Source: Velthaea sp965214335 (GTDB taxonomy: Bacteria > Vulcanimicrobiota > Vulcanimicrobiia > Vulcanimicrobiales > Vulcanimicrobiaceae). From it: DNA of 64,000 nt. The notes under the pieces are model-generated. The model was not told the DNA's origin. It did no database searches and saw only the letters and a program-made list of their open reading frames with translations. The position numbers were made by a program, and so were the translations under genes. Every line of letters begins with the position of its first letter. The first letter of the stretch is position 1. Of this stretch, positions 54,171 through 61,405 are shown piece by piece. Location: positions 124,001 through 188,000 of the forward strand of contig CBDCBO010000003.1 in NCBI GenBank assembly GCA_965214335.1. The letters run 5' to 3'.

Positions 54171-56302
54171 TTAGGTGTCTCGGCCCGGTGCACGTAGAGC
54201 GTGATGGCTTCGCCCGGCTTCACGTCTTTATTGGCCTCAGGTTCAGTCCGTACGATCTTGCCTTCATCGCCCGGGCACGGCGTCGCATCACCGGCGGCCG
54301 CGCCCACGCAATCGGCGGTAAAGGCGATGTTGCCGCTGGCATAGCCGTTCTTTTCCAACGTCGCTTTGGCCACATCGAGCGTCGTTCCGGACACGTCGGG
54401 CACGGTGCCCGGCACGCCGATGAAGATCATCACTTTTGAGCCGCGTTTGGCCGAATCACCCGGACCCGGCTGCTGCGCGGTGACGGTTCCACCGGCGTTC
54501 GTCGGATCGACGTTGTAGGTGATCACCGGCACGAAGCCGGCCGTGCGCAGCAGCCCGAGCGCGTCGCCGGGTGCTTTGCTGCCGACATCGGGAACCGTCG
54601 CCGACGATGGACCGAGACTGACCATCACGTCGACGGCCGACCCCGGCTCGGCCGACGCATTCGGCGCTTGCGCTTGTGACATGATGGTATCTTGCGGAAT
54701 CGCCTCGCTGGCTTGCTTGTCGACGATGTTGAGTGTCAAGCCGGCTTTCTTGAGCGCATCGCGCGCCGCATCGACTTTCATGCTCACGACGCTGGGAACG
54801 GTGGCGGGTTGCAAGCCTTTGGAAACGGTCAGCGTCACCAAGCTGCCTTCACGCAGCGACTGCCCGGGCGCGGGCGTGACGGTAACGACTTGATCTTTAG
54901 GCTCCGACCCATAGCGCGCGACGATCCGGCTTTTCAATTTTGCCGTCGTTAGTTCACGTTGCGCGTCGGCGCTGGTGAAACCCAAGATCGGCGGCACCGG
55001 AACGAGCGGTGGACCGGTGCTAACAACGAGTTCAACCTCCGCGTTGCGCGCCAGCTTCGCTCCGGCAGCCGGCGTTTGGCGAATGACGCGATTGGCCGCA
55101 ACCGATTCACTCGTCGTTTGGGAAATCTTTGGCTGGAGCCCTAAGCCGGCCAGATCTTGCTGCGCGAGATTGACGCTGCGGTTGACATAATCGCCGACGA
55201 CGATCGCTTCGGGAACCGGCTTCGCACGGCCGAAAAACAGGAAGCCCGCCACGGCCGCGCCGACGAGCAATATCGCCAACCCAATCGTGCGCAGCAGCGC
55301 GCGCTGCGGCGCGACCGGCGCGTCGCTGACTTCGACCGGCGGCGGCGCGGCGGTCGCAGTGGCCGGGCGCCGGTCGGGCGCCGCCGAACGTCGCGGCGGC
55401 GGCAGCAGCGGGTTCGGCGCGTCGTACGACGTCGTCTGCGGCACGGGTTGGGCGACGCTGGGCCGTTCGCGCGCGTCGCGCAGAGCGGCGGCAAGTTCGG
55501 TCGCCGAACCGAACCGGTCGCGCGGCGCTTTCTGCAGTAAGCGCGCGACGATCGAAGCCAGCGCGGGGCTGATTCCCGTCGCGGCCGGATCGATCGCCGG
55601 TGCCGGTGTCGACACATGTTTGAGCGCCACGGCAACCGGAGAATCACCGCGAAACGGCAGCGTTCCGGTGAGCATCTGAAATAACACGACGCCGACGGAA
55701 TAGAGATCGGACGTTTCATCGATGGCCAAACCCTGAGCTTGTTCGGGCGATAAATAATACACCGAGCCCATCACCATGCCGGGCTGTGTCACGCCTAGCG
55801 TATTTTCCGAGACGGCGCGCGCGATGCCGAAATCGGAAATCTTGACCACGTCGTCTTTGGTGATGAGGATGTTCGCCGGCTTGATGTCGCGATGCAGCAA
55901 TCCTTGACGGTGCGCGAACGCTAGACCACTGGCGATCTGAATCGCGTATTCAACGGCGACCGGCTCGGGAATGCGTGCATCGGGCGCGATCTGTTCGGCC
56001 AGTGTTTCGCCGTCGACGAGCTCCATCACGATGAAATACGCTTGATCTTCGCTGCCGAAGTCGAACACGCTCACGATGTTGGGGTGCGAGAGTTTCGCCG
56101 CCGCCTGGGCCTCGTACGAGAAGCGTTTGACGAAATCATCGTCGGCGGCGTATTGCTCGCGCAGCACTTTAATGGCGACGCGCCGGCGCAGCAGCGTATC
56201 GGTGCCCGAGTACACCAGCGCCATCCCGCCGTTGCCCAGCCGGCTCTCGATGCGATACCGGTTGTTGAAGATGCGCTCGGGATTGGACGGTATCCCGCTC
56301 AT
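54167..56302 (-). CDS. PASTA-domain Ser/Thr protein kinase (PknB/PrkC type)
   Basis: A membrane kinase of 711 residues that senses cell-wall precursors and controls growth and division. The kinase domain (about 12-275) has LGNGGMALVYSG, catalytic loop GLLHRDIKPANILI and ISDFGIARAV. A Pro/Ala-rich juxtamembrane stretch follows, then one membrane helix (TIGLAILLVGAAVAGFLFFG, about 335-355). Five PASTA repeats (about 365-705) follow, recognised by VPDVSGTTLDVAKATLEKNG-like starts and ITLYVHRAE-like ends. It sits between a PBP and ruvC. Together with the PBP it matches the PknB/PbpA pairing of actinobacterial and firmicute wall clusters. Confidence 0.93.
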   Translation of the reverse strand: MSGIPSNPERIFNNRYRIESRLGNGGMALVYSGTDTLLRRRVAIKVLREQYAADDDFVKRFSYEAQAAAKLSHPNIVSVFDFGSEDQAYFIVMELVDGETLAEQIAPDARIPEPVAVEYAIQIASGLAFAHRQGLLHRDIKPANILITKDDVVKISDFGIARAVSENTLGVTQPGMVMGSVYYLSPEQAQGLAIDETSDLYSVGVVLFQMLTGTLPFRGDSPVAVALKHVSTPAPAIDPAATGISPALASIVARLLQKAPRDRFGSATELAAALRDARERPSVAQPVPQTTSYDAPNPLLPPPRRSAAPDRRPATATAAPPPVEVSDAPVAPQRALLRTIGLAILLVGAAVAGFLFFGRAKPVPEAIVVGDYVNRSVNLAQQDLAGLGLQPKISQTTSESVAANRVIRQTPAAGAKLARNAEVELVVSTGPPLVPVPPILGFTSADAQRELTTAKLKSRIVARYGSEPKDQVVTVTPAPGQSLREGSLVTLTVSKGLQPATVPSVVSMKVDAARDALKKAGLTLNIVDKQASEAIPQDTIMSQAQAPNASAEPGSAVDVMVSLGPSSATVPDVGSKAPGDALGLLRTAGFVPVITYNVDPTNAGGTVTAQQPGPGDSAKRGSKVMIFIGVPGTVPDVSGTTLDVAKATLEKNGYASGNIAFTADCVGAAAGDATPCPGDEGKIVRTEPEANKDVKPGEAITLYVHRAETPK

Positions 56303-56325
56303 GACGCCGTCACCATTGGTAGAAA

Positions 56326-57723
56326 TTAGATTCCCTCTTTGCTCAACGCCACCCGTAGCACGCGTTTAACGATCGGCGCGGCGAACGTGCCGCCGTATCC
56401 GACGTTCTCGACGACGACGGCGACAGCAACGCGCGGCGCAAGAGCCGGAGCAAACGCAACGAACCAGGCGTGCGATTTCCCGTGGGGATTCGTCGCGGTA
56501 CCCGTCTTTCCGGCAACCGTCCCGGGCGGCCTTAGAGCCGCGGCCGTCCCAGTGCCGCCTTCGACAACGGCGACCATCAAGTCGCGGACGGCCGCCGCCG
56601 TACTCGCGTCGATCGGCGTTGCTAATGTTTCGGGCCGGGTGGTCAGCGCCGCGCGCCCGGCGCCGATACTGCTTACCAAAAATGGGCGGGGCTCGCTGCC
56701 GGCATCCGCGATCGTGGCCGCGAGCAGCGCCATTCGCAGCGGCGTTACCAGCAACGATGCTTGACCGAAACCCAACTGCGCGAGAACCGAAGGGCTCACT
56801 TCGGCGCGTTCAGGCAGGCGGTCGCGAGCAGCGGGAAGATCGAACTGCAACGCCGCGCCCAAGCCCCAGCGCGCCGCGTATGCAAACCAGCGATCGACCC
56901 CGAGGTCGACCGCGATGCGAGCGAAATCAACGTTACTCGACAACGCGAAGGCGCCGCTGAGCGTTTGGCGGCCGGTCCGCTCTTCTTCATCGTTGCGCAC
57001 GGTGAAATTACCGACCGCCAAGCCGCCGGTATCGGTAAAGGTGCTCGCGAGTGAAACGACGCCCGCGTCGAGCGCCGACGCCGCGGTGAAAATCTTGAAC
57101 GTCGAGCCGGGCGGGTAGAGGCCGGAGATCGCCCGGTCGAGCAACGGACTGCGCGCGTCGTGCGCAAGCGCCCCAAAGTCGCGGTCCAGGGCGTTCGGAT
57201 CGAAACCCGGAACGCTCGCGAGCGCGAGAACGGCACCGCTGCGCGGGTCGAGCACGACGCCGGCGGCGCGCGGATAGCGTTCGAGTCCGGCGACGAGCGC
57301 GCGTTGGACGTCGAGATCCAGGGTCGTAACGATGTCGCTGCCGTGCGGCGCGGCGTGCGTTCCGCTGATGATCTCGAATGCTTGGCCGAGCGGATCGCTC
57401 GTTTGCGGCGGCGCGCTCAAGACGCGATCGAAGGCGTCCTCGAGCCCGAACGTACCGTAGCGGGCCGAGGCGTAGCCGACCGCATGGGCGATTTGCGCTC
57501 CATACGGGTAGATGCGTTTCCCGTTCCGGGTAAAGGCCACGGCGGTGCCGTCGCGCGCGCGGATGGCCCCGCGTCCGGAGCTCGCGCGGGCGTGGCGCGG
57601 ATTGCGCGCATCGGCGGTCAGCCGCGGCCCATCGACGAGCACTAACCAGAGTTGCCGCACGATGAGCAGCGTGAAAAGGACGACGAAGAGATTGCCCAGG
57701 CGTGCCGGCGCGCGGCCCGTCAG
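56326..57723 (-). CDS. Class B penicillin-binding protein (PbpA/FtsI-like transpeptidase), apparently started at CTG
   Basis: A peptidoglycan DD-transpeptidase. The active-site motifs are complete: Ser-x-x-Lys in LYPPGSTFKIFTAASALDA, Ser-x-Asn in ALSSNVDFARIAVDLG, and AGKTGTATN. The N-terminal region has RNPRHARASSGRGAIRARDGT. The first standard start, GTG 57660, would cut the membrane anchor in half. The same frame extends upstream through GNLFVVLFTLLIVRQLWLVL to a CTG at 57723-57721 that overlaps the previous gene's stop as CTGA, with GGGAGA a few bases before it. This gives 465 residues with a whole anchor and matches the 4-base overlaps common in this operon. Confidence 0.9.
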   Translation of the reverse strand: MTGRAPARLGNLFVVLFTLLIVRQLWLVLVDGPRLTADARNPRHARASSGRGAIRARDGTAVAFTRNGKRIYPYGAQIAHAVGYASARYGTFGLEDAFDRVLSAPPQTSDPLGQAFEIISGTHAAPHGSDIVTTLDLDVQRALVAGLERYPRAAGVVLDPRSGAVLALASVPGFDPNALDRDFGALAHDARSPLLDRAISGLYPPGSTFKIFTAASALDAGVVSLASTFTDTGGLAVGNFTVRNDEEERTGRQTLSGAFALSSNVDFARIAVDLGVDRWFAYAARWGLGAALQFDLPAARDRLPERAEVSPSVLAQLGFGQASLLVTPLRMALLAATIADAGSEPRPFLVSSIGAGRAALTTRPETLATPIDASTAAAVRDLMVAVVEGGTGTAAALRPPGTVAGKTGTATNPHGKSHAWFVAFAPALAPRVAVAVVVENVGYGGTFAAPIVKRVLRVALSKEGI

Positions 57724-58469
57724 TTCGTTTCTCCCGGGCCGGCGGCGGCCCGCTCGCGCAAGAGGGTATAGCCGCCCGCCGTGCGGACCGCGATGTGGGC
57801 ACCGGGATCGGCCGCCATAACTTGCGTGATGAGCGTTTGCGACAGCTCGTCATCGAGCCCGTCGATGGCCAGAATCGCATCGACGGCGACGTCTTCTAAC
57901 AAACCGCCGGCGACATATTTCGCGCGCGGCAGCGTTTCGAAATGGCGGTCCTCGTACGGTTCATCGCGCCACGGGCCGCGCTTGCCGAAAACGGTGGCAT
58001 GATAATCCCAGGCGCACATCCGGCGTTCGTTCCAAACGAAGTGGTCGCGCACGCAGGTGCGCCGGCAAATCGCACACTGGGCGAGCAGCTCCGGCGGATG
58101 TCCGATACCGTCGAGCACATCTTCGGGAATATCCTCGGGATTAACGATCGTGCCTTCACCGAGTTCGGTCGGCGTCGTCGCGGTCCAGCCGATGCGCAGG
58201 AGCATCTCGAGATCGCGTAACGACGTCACGAACGAGCGTTCATCATCGGGCGAAAACGTCGCGTCGGCCCAGCCGGGTACGTTATCGGCGGCGATCGTCA
58301 CCTTCTGCCACGTTTCGCCGACGGCAACGCCGATCGGCGTCCACGCAATCGGCACGAGCCAGGCCGTAATTTGGCGATTCTCCGGTATCAAACTCGAAAC
58401 GAACGCGAGCGTACTCGCATTGCCGCCAAGAATATACGCGCGGGCTTCCGTGGGCGGCTGTTCGGTCAT
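57720..58469 (-). CDS. Conserved-looking Cys-rich hypothetical protein
   Basis: A 249-residue soluble protein that I do not recognise. The middle has a possible metal site, LLAQCAICRRTCVRDHFVW followed by RRMCAWDYHATVFGKRGPW: four Cys and a His within about 25 residues, suggesting a zinc ribbon. It is otherwise rich in acidic residues and predicted alpha/beta. Its stop overlaps the CTG start of the PBP gene, and it is the first gene of the operon that continues through the PASTA kinase to queA, so it may belong to cell-wall control. It diverges from the hybrid kinase gene. Confidence 0.75.
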   Translation of the reverse strand: MTEQPPTEARAYILGGNASTLAFVSSLIPENRQITAWLVPIAWTPIGVAVGETWQKVTIAADNVPGWADATFSPDDERSFVTSLRDLEMLLRIGWTATTPTELGEGTIVNPEDIPEDVLDGIGHPPELLAQCAICRRTCVRDHFVWNERRMCAWDYHATVFGKRGPWRDEPYEDRHFETLPRAKYVAGGLLEDVAVDAILAIDGLDDELSQTLITQVMAADPGAHIAVRTAGGYTLLRERAAAGPGETN

Positions 58470-58649
58470 CGCTCAGCTAGGGTACGACGCGCGACCGGCA
58501 ACGCATCTCGCTCCGCTCAAGCGCGCGCGGGGCTCGGCCGATTACTTACTCGGAAGGCTGCCCTTGCCGGACACCTCACCCCTTACGGCCGGCTTGAAGC
58601 TCACACCCGCGATGCGTTATTTGCACGCGGCCGCCCTTGGAGTCGTAAC

Positions 58650-61394
58650 ATCAGGCCCTCGATCCGGTTCTTGGTCGGCATCCCCATCGGCGTCACGGTC
58701 GTCACGCTGGCGTATGCCGTTCCGGCGCTGGCCGGCCAAACACCGGTGCTGAGTCTGGCGTTGCTGCCCTCGCTACAAGTCGTCGCCGATGCCGTGAGCG
58801 CGCTGTCCTGCGGCACGATCGCGCTCATCCTGGTGTACTTCATTCGCAAATGCGACGATATGCCGGGCGGTGCGATCGCGCTCTTCGGCTGCTTCATTCT
58901 CGCTTGCGCGGCCATGCATCTCATCGAGATCGGAACGCTGTGGAACTTGCCGCTCTGGCTATCGGGCGCGGTAAAGATGATCACCGGTTTCGGCTCCATT
59001 GTCGTCGCGCTCGTGCTCGTGCAAGTGACGCAGCAAGCGCTGACGGCGCGCTCCGCGGCCGGGCTCATGCGCATGGCCGAGGAAACCGCGCAAATCGGAC
59101 ATTGGCGCTTCGACATCGCACCCGGCCGGCTTTTCTGGTCGGATGCGATGTATCGCGCCTACGACCGGCCCAAAACGTTCCAGCCAACGATGGACACGTG
59201 GCTGGCCGCCTACGAGCCGGCCGACGCGAACCGCATCGCGCAGCTATTGGACCGGGCTGTGAGGCGCGGTGACGCGTTCACGTTCGAGTCGCGTATCGCG
59301 CAGCCCGGCGGTACGATGCGCGACGTACTCATCAGCGGCCAGGCCCAGCACGCCGGCGACGGCCGCATCGTCGCACTCATCGGCGTCTTTCAAGACACGA
59401 CCGATCGCAAAGAAGCCGAGCGCGAGCGCCGGATCTTGCTCGAGCGCGTGACTTTGGCGACCAAGGCGGGCAACGTCGGCGTCTGGGAATGGGACGTCGG
59501 CGAAACGCATATCGTCTGGGACGAAAGCATGTTCACCCTGTACGATGTGGCTGACCGCGAACCGCGCGTACCCTATGACACGTGGCGCGACACCTTGCAC
59601 GCCGCCGATCGCGAGCGCGTCCTAGCTGAGATCGGGGCGGCCGTCGCCGGGGCGCCGTTCGATACCGAGTATCGCGTCGTCTGGCCGAGCGGACAGATTC
59701 GGCATATTCGCGCCTTGGCCACCGTGGTGCGCGATGCCGGCGGCAAGGCGCTGCGCGTCGTCGGCGTCAACTGGGATATTACCGAAGTGCGCCGGCTCTC
59801 ACGCGAATTGAGCGCCGAGAAAGAGCGCATGCAGGAGACGGCTGATAAGTTCATCGCCGCCAATCGGCTGGCCGAAGAGGCCAACCGCGCCAAATCGGAT
59901 TTTCTCGCCCGGATGAGTCACGAAATTCGGACGCCGATGAACGGCATCATCGGGTTCACGACGTTGCTGCTCGATGACGATGTCACGCCTTCTCAGCGCC
60001 GCCAGCTCGGGCATATCGAAGATGCGAGCCGGTCGCTGCTGGCGATCATTAACGACGTGCTGGATCTCTCGAAGATCGAAGCCGGTAAAGTCAACGTCGA
60101 AGAGATTCCGCTCAGCCCGGCGTCGGTCGTCGACGGCGCGTTATCGATCGTACGGGCGGAGGCAATGAGCAAAGGGAACATCCTCGACTTCCGCATTGCC
60201 GCCGACGTGCCCGCACTCGTTCTCGGCGACCCGACGCGCTTGCGCCAAATTATTCTAAATTTGTTGAGCAACGCGATCAAATTCACCGAGCGCGGCGGGG
60301 TCGAACTGCTGCTGCGCCGCGATCCTCACGACGCGGGCTTACTCTACTTCGCCGTCACCGACACCGGGCCGGGCATCGCTCCCGAACGGCAACATCTGCT
60401 GTTCCAAAACTTTTCGCAGCTCGACCGTTCGACCACGCGTCATTACGGCGGCACGGGCCTCGGGCTGGCAATCTCAAAGCGTCTGGTCGAAGCGATGGGC
60501 GGCACGATCGGCGTCAAGAGCGCCGTTGGTGCGGGCAGCACGTTTTGGTTCACCGTCCGATTGCCCGCGACAACCGCCGCCCAAGCCGTGGCGATTGAAG
60601 CCGCCCCGGATCCTGTCGTCGGGCGCCGCATCTTGGTCGCCGACGACAACACGATCAACCAAGTCATCGTCGAAGGCTTGCTGCGCCGCGACGGTCATAG
60701 CGTTGAAATCGTAGGCGACGGCGCCGCAGCCGTTCAAGCCGTGACGACGCGCCGGTTCGACATCGTTTTGATGGACATGCAGATGCCCATTATGAACGGC
60801 ATTGAAGCCACGCGCCGCATCCGCCAACTTGCCGGGCCGGCCGGCCAAATTCCCATTGTAGCGCTCACCGCAAACGCCATGGCGGATCAAGTGGCGTGCT
60901 GCCGTGACGCCGGCATGAACGATCATTTAGCCAAACCCATCGATCGCGAACTCATGCGTCGCGCGATCGCCCGCTGGAGCCGAACACCGGCAAGCCAGAC
61001 GCCGCTGCCGGCGCGAGCGCCGGTAACGGCTCCCGCGCCGCTCGCGTTCGCCCAACTGCTCGATGCGTTCGACGGCGATCGGGCGACGGTGATGGCCTTG
61101 TTGAACTCGGCCTTGGTGCTGGCCGACGCCGACGCTACCCTGCTCGACGTCGCGGCCGGCGAACATCACGTCGCGGGAGTGGTCGAAGCGGCGCACCGGC
61201 TCAAAGGGACGGCCGCCGGTATCGGCGCCGCGCACGTATTAGCGGTTAGTGCCGCGATCGAAGCTGCGGCGAAATCCGAACCGGCGGAGTTGCCGCCCGC
61301 CGGATGCGCGGAGCTCCGCGCGGCGATCGACGAACTTCGCACGCAGATAGCAAGCGCGGCGGGCGCGCTGCCCTCGAGTGCATTCGGCTGCTAA
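58650..61394 (+). CDS. Hybrid sensor histidine kinase with ethylene-receptor-like membrane domain
   Basis: A phosphorelay kinase of about 914 residues. After a first helix, three helices align with the ethylene-binding domain of ETR1: Asp47, then VYFIRK (ETR1 IYFVKK), and FGCFILACAAMHL (ETR1 FGAFIVLCGATHL), keeping the copper-ligand pair Cys86 and His90 and Ile83. ETR1 Tyr32 is replaced by Cys54. Then come two PAS domains (about 140-385), HisKA with His424 (MSHEIRTPMNG), HATPase (NLLSNAIKFT, GGTGLGLAISK), a receiver with Asp709 (LMDMQMP), and Hpt with His849 (AHRLKGTAAGIG). The start is uncertain: ATC 58650 has a GGAG seven bases upstream, and TTG 58671 is the first standard codon near the domain. 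The frame is open to 58371. Confidence 0.88.
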   Translation: MRPSIRFLVGIPIGVTVVTLAYAVPALAGQTPVLSLALLPSLQVVADAVSALSCGTIALILVYFIRKCDDMPGGAIALFGCFILACAAMHLIEIGTLWNLPLWLSGAVKMITGFGSIVVALVLVQVTQQALTARSAAGLMRMAEETAQIGHWRFDIAPGRLFWSDAMYRAYDRPKTFQPTMDTWLAAYEPADANRIAQLLDRAVRRGDAFTFESRIAQPGGTMRDVLISGQAQHAGDGRIVALIGVFQDTTDRKEAERERRILLERVTLATKAGNVGVWEWDVGETHIVWDESMFTLYDVADREPRVPYDTWRDTLHAADRERVLAEIGAAVAGAPFDTEYRVVWPSGQIRHIRALATVVRDAGGKALRVVGVNWDITEVRRLSRELSAEKERMQETADKFIAANRLAEEANRAKSDFLARMSHEIRTPMNGIIGFTTLLLDDDVTPSQRRQLGHIEDASRSLLAIINDVLDLSKIEAGKVNVEEIPLSPASVVDGALSIVRAEAMSKGNILDFRIAADVPALVLGDPTRLRQIILNLLSNAIKFTERGGVELLLRRDPHDAGLLYFAVTDTGPGIAPERQHLLFQNFSQLDRSTTRHYGGTGLGLAISKRLVEAMGGTIGVKSAVGAGSTFWFTVRLPATTAAQAVAIEAAPDPVVGRRILVADDNTINQVIVEGLLRRDGHSVEIVGDGAAAVQAVTTRRFDIVLMDMQMPIMNGIEATRRIRQLAGPAGQIPIVALTANAMADQVACCRDAGMNDHLAKPIDRELMRRAIARWSRTPASQTPLPARAPVTAPAPLAFAQLLDAFDGDRATVMALLNSALVLADADATLLDVAAGEHHVAGVVEAAHRLKGTAAGIGAAHVLAVSAAIEAAAKSEPAELPPAGCAELRAAIDELRTQIASAAGALPSSAFGC

Positions 61395-61405
61395 GAGTCC
61401 CGGCG

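Noticed and set aside
58371..58649. Longer N-terminus for the hybrid kinase
   Set aside because: It overlaps the divergent Cys-rich gene and reads as basic low-complexity sequence, unlike any sensor domain.
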